A DNA stretch of 64,000 nucleotides from Segetibacter koreensis DSM 18137 (GTDB lineage: Bacteria; Bacteroidota; Bacteroidia; Chitinophagales; Chitinophagaceae): assembly GCF_000374045.1 (NCBI RefSeq), contig NZ_KB893324.1, forward strand, positions 1-64,000, written 5' to 3'. Positions within the stretch are counted from its first letter, which is position 1. The number at the start of each line of letters is the position of its first letter. Under the pieces are notes generated by a model that worked only from the letters and a program-made list of their open reading frames with translations, had not been told where the DNA came from and did not search any database. This document shows, piece after piece, positions 27,886-37,016 of this stretch. The position numbers and the translations under genes are program-made.

Positions 27886-28449
27886 ATGTTAGAATTATTA
27901 AAACAGCCCTGGTCGTGGTATGTAGCCGGTGGTATAATAGGCTTGATAGTACCCGCTTTACTGATAATAGGTAACAAACACTTTGGTATTTCTGCCAACC
28001 TGCGACATGCGTGCGCCGCCTGTTTCCCGGCTGATATTAAATTCTTTAAATACGAATGGAAAAAAGAAATATGGAATTTCTTCTTTGTAGCTGGCATACT
28101 AATAGGTGCTTTAATAGCAGTCACGCTGCTGAACAATCCTGCTCCTATTCATGTAAATCCAAAGCTGGTGGCAGAACTTTCTCGTTACGGAATTAATGAT
28201 TACAGCAACATGGTTCCAAAGCAACTATTTTCTTTTGCATCGCTGTTTACGTTAAGAGGTTTTACCATGTTAGTCGGTGGTGGCTTTTTAGTTGGCTTCG
28301 GCTCACGATATGCCGGCGGTTGCACCAGCGGGCATTCAATAATGGGATTGAGCGATTTACAAGTACCCTCATTAATAGCGACTATCAGCTTTATGGTAGG
28401 AGGTTTTATTATGGCTAACCTGTTGTTGCCATTCATCCTAAGCTTATAA
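27886..28449 (+). CDS. YeeE/YedE-family thiosulfate/sulfur transporter half
   Basis: This 187-aa protein has about four to five membrane helices and the family's signature ACAACFP, then GGGFLVGFGSRYAGGCTSGH, whose Cys-bearing loop is the conserved thiosulfate-binding element in YeeE proteins. At about half the usual YeeE size it probably pairs with the next gene (16-bp gap), which carries the matching second half. Operator site 3 is upstream. Confidence 0.85.
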   Translation: MLELLKQPWSWYVAGGIIGLIVPALLIIGNKHFGISANLRHACAACFPADIKFFKYEWKKEIWNFFFVAGILIGALIAVTLLNNPAPIHVNPKLVAELSRYGINDYSNMVPKQLFSFASLFTLRGFTMLVGGGFLVGFGSRYAGGCTSGHSIMGLSDLQVPSLIATISFMVGGFIMANLLLPFILSL

Positions 28450-28464
28450 ACTACAATAAAAAAA

Positions 28465-29013
28465 ATGGAAAAAATAATAAATAAGAAATCCCCCGATTAT
28501 ACTACAACTGTCGTAAAGACAGCAGCGGGTGTTGCGAATACAGATTTTGAAGTGCGTTCTTTGGACACGATGTGTGTGAATGAATCTCAAAAGCAACACC
28601 CCTGGTGGTATAATTTAAAATACGCTGCAGTAGGCGTTATATTTGGTATTGTATTCGTAAAGGCTGAAGTGATTTCATGGTTTAGAATACAGGAAATGTT
28701 CCGGTTACAGAGTTTTCACATGTTTGGTGTAATAGGTACTGCCGTCATAGTTGGAATGATTTCAGTTGCATTAATTAAAAAGTTTAAGGTCAAAACGATT
28801 TATAGTGAACCTATCGTTTTTCAACCTAAAAAGTTCAACAAAGGGCAGATTATAGGCGGTATAATCTTTGGCTTGGGATGGGCTTTAACAGGCGCTTGCC
28901 CGGGACCATTGTTCGCTCAAATAGGTACAGGTGCGTTTGTAGTTGCCGTTATTATCCTAAGCGCTATTGCAGGCAGGACGTATGGCTACTTCCGGGAAAA
29001 GCTGCCGCACTAA
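28465..29013 (+). CDS. YeeE/YedE-family (DUF6691-like) second half
   Basis: In this 182-aa protein a hydrophilic N-terminus (about 45 residues) precedes four membrane helices. The motif FGLGWALTGACPGPLFAQIG with its conserved cysteine is the second YeeE/YedE signature. Together with the upstream gene it would form one two-subunit sulfur-anion channel in the inner membrane. In many bacteria such pairs lie beside persulfide dioxygenases and rhodaneses, as here. Confidence 0.85.
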   Translation: MEKIINKKSPDYTTTVVKTAAGVANTDFEVRSLDTMCVNESQKQHPWWYNLKYAAVGVIFGIVFVKAEVISWFRIQEMFRLQSFHMFGVIGTAVIVGMISVALIKKFKVKTIYSEPIVFQPKKFNKGQIIGGIIFGLGWALTGACPGPLFAQIGTGAFVVAVIILSAIAGRTYGYFREKLPH

Positions 29014-29104
29014 TTTCTCATTTAACTTGAGAAGTAAATTTTCTTAACCACAAATTGTATAATAGGGTTGCTGTCTTTAGATTGCAACCCTTACTTTTGC
29101 CACA

Positions 29105-29443
29105 ATGAACACAAGCACAAACAAGATTTATTCAACCGGAAAAGCCAAGCTGTCGCTTGCTTTGCTGTTTGCGCTTGCTGTTATTTTGCTGGTTGTTTCG
29201 TGTCCGTTAAAACGATTGCTGCAGAACAATGATATAGTTAGTACTGCAACAACAACGAGGACTAATCAAACGAATATTAGCAGTAGTTCTTCAACTCAGC
29301 GAGCCTCTGTTGAAAATTGTTGTGCTTTAAAGAAAAGGACTGTTTTCGCAGAAACAAACCTTGTTCAAAAGGTAAAACTTTCATCTCCCTTGTACGTTTC
29401 AAACCTTTTTACTGAAAGAGGCTTTGACATACATTTTCATTAA
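29105..29443 (+). CDS. Hypothetical small membrane-anchored protein
   Basis: This 112-aa protein has one membrane helix (about 17-33, LSLALLFALAVILLVVS), then a Ser/Thr-rich linker and CC plus basic residues (ENCCALKKR). It has no family I recognise. The ATG at 29105 is preceded by a TTTTGCC-like promoter end. It lies upstream of the RND efflux genes, with a 320-bp gap holding a repeat, so it may be an accessory envelope protein of the sulfur or efflux unit. Confidence 0.45.
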   Translation: MNTSTNKIYSTGKAKLSLALLFALAVILLVVSCPLKRLLQNNDIVSTATTTRTNQTNISSSSSTQRASVENCCALKKRTVFAETNLVQKVKLSSPLYVSNLFTERGFDIHFH

Positions 29444-29620
29444 GCAGAATTAAAGATGAGCCTGCTTATGTAGTTTCATTTAACACTTCTTCACTTCCTA
29501 TCTACCTGCAACATCTACGGTTGCTTATTTGATTTTTCTTTCTTTTTTAAGATTCTTATCTCAATGCCTTAAGCATGGCTTATAAGGATATTGGGTGTTT
29601 TTGGTTGTTGCTGAATATAG

Positions 29621-29667
29621 TTGCTACTGTACAAGAGTGCGACGCAAGTAAAGCTTCATAGTAGCAA
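29621..29667. repeat. GTACAAG-type repeat inside a palindrome, copy C
   Basis: TTGCTACT (29621) and its complement AGTAGCAA (29660) enclose GTACAAGAGTGCGACGCAAG. It is a more distant relative of the 24-bp unit seen elsewhere. It occupies the middle of the 29444-29762 gap, which otherwise shows no gene. Confidence 0.5.
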
Positions 29668-29762
29668 TATTGCCGGGCTCAAAAAAACAATCACCACACT
29701 TTTTATCTCTTACATTCTTTCGTGCTTTCCGGGCTTTCACCTAATCAACTACGGAAAGAAAA

Positions 29763-31148
29763 ATGATACATAAATTATTTATGCTGGCAATAGCATTATG
29801 CCTTTTGCAAAACCAAATACTTGCTCAAAAGAAAGTCTACTCGTTACGGGAAGTGTTGCAAAAAACCGTTGAGCAATACCCTTCGCTGTCATCAAAAAAA
29901 TATGATATTGAACAGCAGCAATTACGAAAAGAACTTGTAAAAAAGGAGCAGTTACCCGATGTGAATTTCCAGGCGCAACAAAGCTATGGTTCATACCAGG
30001 GGGTTTCAGGAGCGTTTTTCCCACTCGCCGGGATATACAATACAAGTGGCAACAACAAGGGCGTGAACGGGCAATCTTCTTCTGTTTCAAACGCATACAC
30101 TTCTGCTGTTTTGCAATGGGACTTTTTGCAGTTCGGAAGAATAAAATCGAAACTGCAGGTTGCAGACGCTGCCATCAAGGTAAGCACCTCGGCTTTGTCG
30201 CAGGAGGAATTGCGATTGCAATCCATTGCTGCGGAACAATACTTCAACGTGTTGCAAAGCACTGCCTTTTTATTGACTGCAAAAGCCGATGTACAGCGTT
30301 TAAAAGAACTGTTTGAATTATCAAAAGCACAGGCGGATGCAGGCTTGCGACCAGGCGCGGATACATTGTTAATCAAATCAAATTACTATCAAATTAGAGG
30401 TCAGGTGAATCAACAACAGGCTTTGTTTGAAACAGCTATGTTGCAGTTGTCGTCGCTGCTTGGAGAAGATACTTCCAGTTTTTCAATAGATACGTCGGTG
30501 TATAATGCCAACAACATTGCTTTTGAATTGCCACTGGATGATAGCCTTGGCAATCATCCTTACCTGCAGTATTTAAAAGCAAATATTCAGTATGCAAATG
30601 CATCGTTGGCGGCAGTTAAACGACTGCCTTATCCGTCGGTTGGTTTGTTAGCGGGCGCCGGGTTAAGAGGTTCGGGTATCAATAATGTAGGGGAAGCAAA
30701 CAACGGCTTTGCGGAACCGTGGAAAAACAATACAGCCGGTTACCTGGTAGGTGTTGGCGTTACATGGAAACTGTCTTGGTTATATCAAAACAAGACCAGG
30801 CAACGGATTGCAGAAAAAGAAATCCAGGCTGCGAACGCAAACTATGAAGATGCAAACCTGCAAGTAAAAACATCTTATGCTGCTGCAATAAGCAGGTGGA
30901 AACAACAAAGAGAAAGGGTAATGGATGCGCACACAGCATTGAACGCATCAAAACAAGCTTGCGAATTATATGTAACAAGATATGAAAGCGGGTTAATCAA
31001 CCTCATAGAATTATTGCAGTTGCAAAAGACTCTACAGGATGCTGAAAATAATTACGTAACTGCCACTGCTGCTTATTGGAATGAGTTAATCAACCAAAGC
31101 GAAAGCACAGGTAGCCTGTCGATGCTGCTATCTCAAATCAATCCTTAA
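29763..31148 (+). CDS. TolC-family outer-membrane efflux protein
   Basis: This 461-aa protein has a signal peptide ending ILAQ and two repeats of the long alpha-helical tunnel plus beta-barrel segments. Examples are SKKYDIEQQQLRKELVKKEQ and, in the second half, IQYANASLAAVKRLPYPSVG then YESGLINLIELLQLQKTLQD, the standard end-of-repeat motif. It would form the outer duct of the tripartite pump whose inner-membrane permease gene starts 17 bp downstream. Confidence 0.9.
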   Translation: MIHKLFMLAIALCLLQNQILAQKKVYSLREVLQKTVEQYPSLSSKKYDIEQQQLRKELVKKEQLPDVNFQAQQSYGSYQGVSGAFFPLAGIYNTSGNNKGVNGQSSSVSNAYTSAVLQWDFLQFGRIKSKLQVADAAIKVSTSALSQEELRLQSIAAEQYFNVLQSTAFLLTAKADVQRLKELFELSKAQADAGLRPGADTLLIKSNYYQIRGQVNQQQALFETAMLQLSSLLGEDTSSFSIDTSVYNANNIAFELPLDDSLGNHPYLQYLKANIQYANASLAAVKRLPYPSVGLLAGAGLRGSGINNVGEANNGFAEPWKNNTAGYLVGVGVTWKLSWLYQNKTRQRIAEKEIQAANANYEDANLQVKTSYAAAISRWKQQRERVMDAHTALNASKQACELYVTRYESGLINLIELLQLQKTLQDAENNYVTATAAYWNELINQSESTGSLSMLLSQINP

Positions 31149-31165
31149 TTCTAAAACTAACCTGA

Positions 31166-34100
31166 ATGAATATTATTCGTTTCGCACTTAGAAAACCAAT
31201 TGCCATAATGGTGGTAGTGATGGCCGTTGGTTACTTTTCTTTTTTAACGGTTAAAAAAATCAATGTAGATATATTCCCTGAAATTGAAAGTCCTGCCATT
31301 TACATTGCCATGCCTTATGGTGGATTAACGCCCTCATACATGGATGGTTTTATGGCGAATGAATTTCAAAAAGTATTGATTTTCGTAAGCGGCGTAAAGG
31401 ACATTGAATTTAAAAGTATCCAGGGCTTTACGCTTATTAAACTTAGCTTTTATGCAGGAACAGACATGGCGCAATCTGCGGGAGAAGTGTCAACGCAAGT
31501 ATCCCGTGCAATGGGATTTTTACCGCCGGGTTCTGTACCGCCACAGGTAGTACGTTTTGACGGAAGTTCGTTACCCATTGGTCAACTGGTTTTTGAAAGT
31601 AACAAACGTTCCATCAGTGAAATTCAAAACCTGGTAATGACGAGGATACGTCCCATGTTTGTCACCATTCTGGGCATTACTGCTCCTGCGCCTTTTGGCG
31701 GAAATATCCGTTCCATTGTTATAAAGGTCAATCCTGACTTAATGCAGTCGTTTGGTTTGTCGGAGGAAGAAGTAATGACGGCGGTTGCAAAAAATAACCT
31801 GCCATCGCCCGCAGGTAATATTCGCATGGGAGATAAAAATTACATGAGCCCTGTAAACTCTTTGGCAAAAGGACCTGAAGAATTTTTAAACCTACCGGTT
31901 AGAGTGAATGATGGCTCTACTGTTTTTATAAAAGATATTGCTACCGTGGAAGACGGCGCAGATGTGACAACCGGTTATGCCGTTGTAAATGGGAAGCGAT
32001 CAGTGTATTTACCAGTTATTAAAAAAGCGGATGCATCTACGTTAAAAGTAGTTGACAATTTAAAGGAAGCGCTTCCCATGCTGAAGGAAACACTGCCTGA
32101 TGATGTGAAAGTTGATTATGTTTTTGACCAGTCCATTTATATCGAAAGGTCTATCAAAAACCTGGTACACGAAGGGATATTAGGGGCGATATTAACCGGT
32201 TTAATGGTGTTGCTTTTCTTAGGTGATAAACGAGGTGCTTTGATTGTGGTGCTCACCATTCCTATCTCCATTTTATCGGCAGTGCTGTTGCTCTATGCGT
32301 TTGGTCAAACCATTAACATGATGACTTTAAGCGGGCTTGCTTTGGCGATTGGAATACTGGTAGATGAGGCAACCGTTACCATTGAAAACATTCACCAGCA
32401 CTTTGAAAAAGGGAAGCAAAAGTCACGAGCCATCTTAGATGCGTTGCTTGAAATTTCCATTCCTAAATTATTGATATTACTATGTATTCTTTCGGTGTTA
32501 ATTCCTTCATTTATTATGACGGGAATACCCAAGGATATGTTCCTGCCATTGTCATTGGCGGTAGGTTTTTCAATGATCGCTTCGTTCATTTTTTCGCAAA
32601 CGTTTGTCCCCGTTGTTGCAAACTGGCTGATGAAATTGAAAAAGCATACACCTCATTTCAACAGTAAGGGTCAACATAAACTTACCCGTTTTGAAAAATT
32701 TAAAAAGCGCTATTTAATTATTACACGCAAATTGCAACAACGACCTGCAGTGGTGCTGTCGGTTTATGCAGCAGTTGTTATCGTAATGGTTGCGATTGGC
32801 TTTTCTTTGATCGGTACCGATATTTTGCCGTCGAGCGGGTCAGGGGATTTACAGGTTAGAATTGATGCGCCACAAGGAACAAGGATTGAGAAAACAGAAC
32901 AATACCTGCATGGTGTTACAGATGTTATTAGAAAAGAAACCAGCGAAAAAGGGATAACCATTTCGTCGGCTTATGTAGGTACGCAGCCTTCGGGAACAGC
33001 CATCAATCCTATCTTTCTTTTTACGAGTGGTTCACACGAAGCAGTGTTGCAGATTTCGCTTAACAAAGAGGAGCTTACCACTTCTATAGAAGACCTGAAA
33101 GAGAATATCCGTAAAAAAGTAAAGCAGCAATTTCCTGAATTGCAAATATCATTCGAGCCCATTGAACTGGTTGAAAAAATCATGAGCCAGGGAACCAATA
33201 CTCCTGTTCAGATAAGAGTAGCTGCAGGGCAGTTGCCACAAGCAGAAAACTATGCTAAAAAGATTGAAGCCGGTTTACAGAAAACTGATTTTTTGCGTGA
33301 TATACGAATAGAGGAACCACTGCACTATCCTACCGTTCAAATTGATGTTGACCGTGAACGGGCATCACCGTTTGGATTGAACATGCAGGATGTAACACAG
33401 GTAATTACAATGGCAACCTCGTCAACAAGGTTTGTAAATAAAACGTTATGGCGCGATCCAAAATCTGGTCTAGTGTTCCAGGTACAAGTGCAGGTGCCTG
33501 AAGCAAGTATGCAGGCGTTGGATGATTTAAAAATGCTGCCCTTAAAAGCGGGACAGGCAAGACCCATTTTAGACGATGTAGCAAAGCTTACACTAGGCGA
33601 AGAACCGGGACAGGTGAACAGGCAGGGTGCAAACCGTTATGTTACCATTGCTGCCAACATTCACAAAAAAGATTTAGGTGCCGCATCTAAAGCAGTATCG
33701 AAGGCGATTGCAGAAGCCGGCGAAAAACCTAAAGGAATAATCGTTTCTATACAAGGTCAATTGCAATTGTTAGCAGATACATTGAATGGTTTACAAACAG
33801 GCTTGGTAATAGCCATAGTGGTTATCTTTTTAATGCTGGCTGCTTACTATCAATCGTTCGCATTATCGGCTATGATATTAGCGGTTGTTCCGGCTGTGAT
33901 AGCAGGTAGTTTAATGATGTTGCTCGCTTTTGGCAGCACCTTAAATCTTCAATCATATATGGGAATGATCATGTCGGTCGGAGTATCAGTATCGAATGCT
34001 TTTTTAATGGTGGATTATGCTGAAAAGAGCCGGTTCACCAACAGGATTGATGTAAAAGTATCCGCCATTCTCTCGGCTTCTTCAAGGCTTCGACCTATTG

Positions 34101-34369
34101 TGATGACCACCCTCGCCATGATAGCGGGAATGATACCAATGGCAGCAGGAATGGGCGAAGGAGGCGGGCAGGTAGCTCCATTAGGACAGGCAGTAATTGG
34201 GGGATTAATCATGTCAACACTTACCTCTCTTTTGGTGTTGCCGCATCTGTTTACTGTTGTTCGTAAGAAGGCAACGTTGCAAGGTGTTTCGCTTGATCCC
34301 GATGATCCATCGAGCCGTTATCATACAGAAGAATTGGTAGTTAGAGAACGGTTAGTCCATGTTGAATAA
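31166..34369 (+). CDS. RND-type efflux permease
   Basis: This 1067-aa protein has the standard RND architecture: N-terminal helix (RFALRKPIAIMVVVMAVGYF), a large periplasmic porter domain, helices 2-6 (GILVDEATVTIENIHQHFEK in helix 4), a second porter domain and helices 8-12 (GMIMSVGVSVSNAFLMVDYA). It is a proton-driven exporter in the inner membrane. The sequence is closer to multidrug/HAE-type than to metal (CusA) pumps, but the substrate is not certain. It is in an operon with TolC upstream and the adaptor downstream. Confidence 0.9.
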   Translation: MNIIRFALRKPIAIMVVVMAVGYFSFLTVKKINVDIFPEIESPAIYIAMPYGGLTPSYMDGFMANEFQKVLIFVSGVKDIEFKSIQGFTLIKLSFYAGTDMAQSAGEVSTQVSRAMGFLPPGSVPPQVVRFDGSSLPIGQLVFESNKRSISEIQNLVMTRIRPMFVTILGITAPAPFGGNIRSIVIKVNPDLMQSFGLSEEEVMTAVAKNNLPSPAGNIRMGDKNYMSPVNSLAKGPEEFLNLPVRVNDGSTVFIKDIATVEDGADVTTGYAVVNGKRSVYLPVIKKADASTLKVVDNLKEALPMLKETLPDDVKVDYVFDQSIYIERSIKNLVHEGILGAILTGLMVLLFLGDKRGALIVVLTIPISILSAVLLLYAFGQTINMMTLSGLALAIGILVDEATVTIENIHQHFEKGKQKSRAILDALLEISIPKLLILLCILSVLIPSFIMTGIPKDMFLPLSLAVGFSMIASFIFSQTFVPVVANWLMKLKKHTPHFNSKGQHKLTRFEKFKKRYLIITRKLQQRPAVVLSVYAAVVIVMVAIGFSLIGTDILPSSGSGDLQVRIDAPQGTRIEKTEQYLHGVTDVIRKETSEKGITISSAYVGTQPSGTAINPIFLFTSGSHEAVLQISLNKEELTTSIEDLKENIRKKVKQQFPELQISFEPIELVEKIMSQGTNTPVQIRVAAGQLPQAENYAKKIEAGLQKTDFLRDIRIEEPLHYPTVQIDVDRERASPFGLNMQDVTQVITMATSSTRFVNKTLWRDPKSGLVFQVQVQVPEASMQALDDLKMLPLKAGQARPILDDVAKLTLGEEPGQVNRQGANRYVTIAANIHKKDLGAASKAVSKAIAEAGEKPKGIIVSIQGQLQLLADTLNGLQTGLVIAIVVIFLMLAAYYQSFALSAMILAVVPAVIAGSLMMLLAFGSTLNLQSYMGMIMSVGVSVSNAFLMVDYAEKSRFTNRIDVKVSAILSASSRLRPIVMTTLAMIAGMIPMAAGMGEGGGQVAPLGQAVIGGLIMSTLTSLLVLPHLFTVVRKKATLQGVSLDPDDPSSRYHTEELVVRERLVHVE

Positions 34370-34379
34370 TGAATCAATA

Positions 34380-34403
34380 GTACAAGTGAGTGACACAACG
34401 ATG
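34380..34403 (+). repeat. GTACAAG-type dispersed repeat, copy D
   Basis: This 24-bp unit starts GTACAAGTGAGTGACACAAC. An exact inverted copy lies at 35620-35643, so the two bracket the adaptor gene 34481-35578. This copy starts 10 bp after the permease stop. Confidence 0.85.
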
Positions 34404-34480
34404 TCGAATAATGAAATATAGCTGGTCCAATAAAAAAAGAAAAAATAATAGTATCTCCATTAAATAAAAACATAAAAACA

Positions 34481-35578
34481 ATGCGTTCGTTTATATATTC
34501 TGCAATAGTTGTAAGCCTTGTTGTACTGCAAAGTTGCGGCGGCAAACAAGAGAAACCTGCACATGAAACTGAAGAAAAGCAAACAGCCACACCGACATTT
34601 AAGGTAGCAACAGTGGTATCTGACAAGCCTGCATTTACCGTTGTATTGCCTGGGGAACTGAAGCCCTACGAGGAGGTAAGCATCTATCCGAAGATAAAGG
34701 GTTTTATAAAAAAGATTTATGTTGACCGGGGAAGTTATGTACACAAAGGACAAGTACTTGCACAATTGGAGGCGCCTGAAATTGGCGAACAATACTCGGC
34801 AAGACAGTCAGCATCAGGCACAGCTTATCAAAAATATTTGTTCAGCAAACAATCGTATAACCGGTTAAAAGAAGCATCAAAGAAAAATGGTGCAGTGGCT
34901 ACGATAGAATTGGAAAGAGCTTATGCGCAATTGTTAGGCGACAGCGCCACCTATAAAAGCAGCAGGTCAGAAGCATCAGCATCAGGACAAATGAATAAAT
35001 ACTTAAGAATAACCGCACCATTCAGCGGCGTAATTACAGGCAGGTTTATATCGGAAGGCGCATTGGTTGGAGACAATGCAAGTCATGAGCCGTTGTTTCA
35101 ATTGGCGCAGCAAAACAGGTTGCGGCTTACCGTTGCCGTGCCCGAAAAACAGGCGCAGGCGTTATTGCCAAAAACAAAAGCAACTTTTTCAGTAGTTGAT
35201 TACCCAGGTAAAAAGTTTAATGCAACCTTATCGAGAAACAGCGGCGCTTTGGATGTAGCTTCACGTTCTGTTATTGCTGAATTCGATATAGATAACGCAG
35301 GAACCGAATTAAGAGCAGGCCAATATGCTAAAGTAAATATTCAATTGATGCGGTTGCAGCCTACCTTATGGGTGCCCACAACAAGTATAGTACAGGCGCA
35401 ATCCGGGGTATTTCTTATTAAAGTAGAAAACAATATTACCAGGCGCATTCCGGTACAAACCGGCGTAGTTAAAGATACACTGACCGAAGTATTTGGTGAC
35501 TTGCAGGCACAGGATAAAATACTTCAAAAAGGAAGCGAAGAGATCAAGGAAGGAATTCAAATTAAACCTGCAGAATAA
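34481..35578 (+). CDS. RND periplasmic adaptor (membrane-fusion lipoprotein)
   Basis: This 365-aa protein has a lipoprotein signal with lipobox LQSCGG (Cys near 20). The lipoyl/barrel-sandwich half is VSIYPKIKGFIKKIYVDRGS then YVHKGQVLAQLEAPE. It has a helical hairpin, the second lipoyl half ITAPFSGVITGRFISEGALV and a beta-barrel region (LRAGQYAKVNIQL). It links the permease to the TolC duct. It is separated from the permease gene by 111 bp containing repeat copy D, and is followed by the exact inverted copy. Confidence 0.88.
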   Translation: MRSFIYSAIVVSLVVLQSCGGKQEKPAHETEEKQTATPTFKVATVVSDKPAFTVVLPGELKPYEEVSIYPKIKGFIKKIYVDRGSYVHKGQVLAQLEAPEIGEQYSARQSASGTAYQKYLFSKQSYNRLKEASKKNGAVATIELERAYAQLLGDSATYKSSRSEASASGQMNKYLRITAPFSGVITGRFISEGALVGDNASHEPLFQLAQQNRLRLTVAVPEKQAQALLPKTKATFSVVDYPGKKFNATLSRNSGALDVASRSVIAEFDIDNAGTELRAGQYAKVNIQLMRLQPTLWVPTTSIVQAQSGVFLIKVENNITRRIPVQTGVVKDTLTEVFGDLQAQDKILQKGSEEIKEGIQIKPAE

Positions 35579-35619
35579 GTGAAGTTCTTTTTGGTAGCTA
35601 ACATTGTATCATTGCGCAA

Positions 35620-35643
35620 CATCGTTGTGTCACTCACTTGTAC
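35620..35643 (-). repeat. GTACAAG-type dispersed repeat, copy E (inverted)
   Basis: This is an exact reverse complement of the 24-bp unit at 34380-34403. It lies in the gap between the adaptor gene and the TlpA-like gene. Confidence 0.85.
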
Positions 35644-35695
35644 AGTTATCGCTATAATCAGCATTCACCATAGAACGTGTAAAAATTTAAATAAT

Positions 35696-36280
35696 ATGCT
35701 TTTACAGAAAATAAAAACATGGCTTCGAAAAAACTGGCTTACGTTTTTGATGATGTTATTGCTGGTAGTCTTGATTGTTAGTCCATCGGCTAAGTCGTGG
35801 GTTATGCAGCAACTGCTGTCAACCGGAGTGTTTAATGCCGACATAAAGAAGGAAGGCATGGCCAATGCATCTTCCAATACTACATTCAGTTTTACAAATG
35901 CTCAAGGCGTCGAAGCTTCTACAGCTTCTTTAAAAGGCAAGGTTGTGTTCGTCAACTTTTGGGCATCGTGGTGCCCTCCATGTCGTGCAGAAATGCCGTC
36001 ATTAAACGAGTTGTACAAGAAGTTAAAAGATGATAACCGCTTCTTTTTCCTGTTCATGAACGAAGATGACGATAAGATGAAAGCCAAACAATACCTCGAT
36101 AAAAACCGCTTTAATATTCCTTTATTTAGCCGTTCAGGATATGTTCCCACTGAAATTTTTAGCGGCACGCTACCCACCACCATTGTACTTAATAAAGAAG
36201 GAAAAATAGTATTACAACACACCGGAATGGCAGGTTATAATACCGATGAATTTATAAGACAGTTGAAAGAACTGTTATAG
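35696..36280 (+). CDS. TlpA/ResA-like membrane-anchored thioredoxin
   Basis: From the ATG at 35696 (preferred because earlier in-frame starts lie in or before repeat copy E) there are 194 residues. An N-terminal anchor helix (WLTFLMMLLLVVLIVSPSAK) precedes a periplasmic thioredoxin fold with VNFWASWCPPCRAEMPSL and the cis-proline loop GTLPTTIVLNKEG. Such proteins reduce disulfides in the periplasm, for example during cytochrome c maturation. It lies 54 bp upstream of a second TlpA-like gene. Confidence 0.85.
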   Translation: MLLQKIKTWLRKNWLTFLMMLLLVVLIVSPSAKSWVMQQLLSTGVFNADIKKEGMANASSNTTFSFTNAQGVEASTASLKGKVVFVNFWASWCPPCRAEMPSLNELYKKLKDDNRFFFLFMNEDDDKMKAKQYLDKNRFNIPLFSRSGYVPTEIFSGTLPTTIVLNKEGKIVLQHTGMAGYNTDEFIRQLKELL

Positions 36281-36334
36281 ACAAAACAAAAGATTTGATT
36301 AATAAAACAAACAGAAAACATCAAAACAAATAAT

Positions 36335-36898
36335 ATGAAAATTAAATTAATGGCAATCGTTGGATTAACAATGGCAACATTTGCAGCATGTTCTAACACT
36401 GCAAAAGAAAAAGATACCTCAAAACAAAATTCAGAACAAGCAACAGCAGCAGAAGTTGCACAAACAGCTATTAACCAAGCAGAGACAAAGGCTGTAACTC
36501 CAACGTTGCCAACATTTAAAGTAATGGCAATGGATGGCAGCACTGTGAACCTGGCTGACCTAAAAGGCAAAAAAGTGTTTGTAAATCTTTGGGCGACCTG
36601 GTGTCCGCCTTGCAGGGCAGAGATCCCATCTATCGAAGCGCTAAGCAGCAAACTGGATAAACAAAAAGTTGCTTTTGTTATGTTGTCGTTGGACGAAAAT
36701 ATTAACCTTCCAAAGCAATTTGCCCTAAAAAATAAACTTCAATTGCCAGTATTTTATCCTGCTGAAGGCCTTCCTGGTATTTTTAAAACAGATGGCATTC
36801 CGGCCACATTCATCTTTAATGAAAAAGGTGAATTGATTAAAGCGAACATCGGTGCAGAGGATTATAATACAAATGAGTATGTTCAATTGCTGAAGTAG
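36335..36898 (+). CDS. TlpA-like thioredoxin lipoprotein
   Basis: This 187-aa protein has a signal ending TFAACS (lipobox, Cys near 19), an Asn/Gln/Thr-rich linker, then a thioredoxin domain with VNLWATWCPPCRAEIPSIEA and DGIPATFIFNEKG. It is a paralogue of the preceding protein but lipid-anchored, so the two probably act in one periplasmic redox relay. The SQR gene with its own operator follows. Confidence 0.87.
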   Translation: MKIKLMAIVGLTMATFAACSNTAKEKDTSKQNSEQATAAEVAQTAINQAETKAVTPTLPTFKVMAMDGSTVNLADLKGKKVFVNLWATWCPPCRAEIPSIEALSSKLDKQKVAFVMLSLDENINLPKQFALKNKLQLPVFYPAEGLPGIFKTDGIPATFIFNEKGELIKANIGAEDYNTNEYVQLLK

Positions 36899-36956
36899 TA
36901 ATAAATATGGTCTTTACAGAAAAATCTAAATTTTTTTATTATAAAAGATCGGATGT

Positions 36957-36970
36957 GTGATTAATGTCAC
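36957..36970. promoter_or_regulatory. Crp/Fnr-type operator, site 4
   Basis: GTGATTAATGTCAC has arms GTGA/TCAC and ends 46 bp before the SQR start. It is followed by TAGTTTTG, a match to the Bacteroidota TAnnTTTG promoter element, at about 36993-37000. The site would therefore lie close to or over the -33 region. Confidence 0.7.
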
Positions 36971-37016
36971 CTTTTTTAGTCTTGGAATAAAATAGTTTTG
37001 ACTAAAATTAAATACG

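Noticed and set aside
31166-34369. Metal-specific CusA/CzcA annotation for the RND permease
   Set aside because: The sequence is closer to HAE-type permeases and I see no metal-relay methionines or acidic motif that would support a metal substrate.
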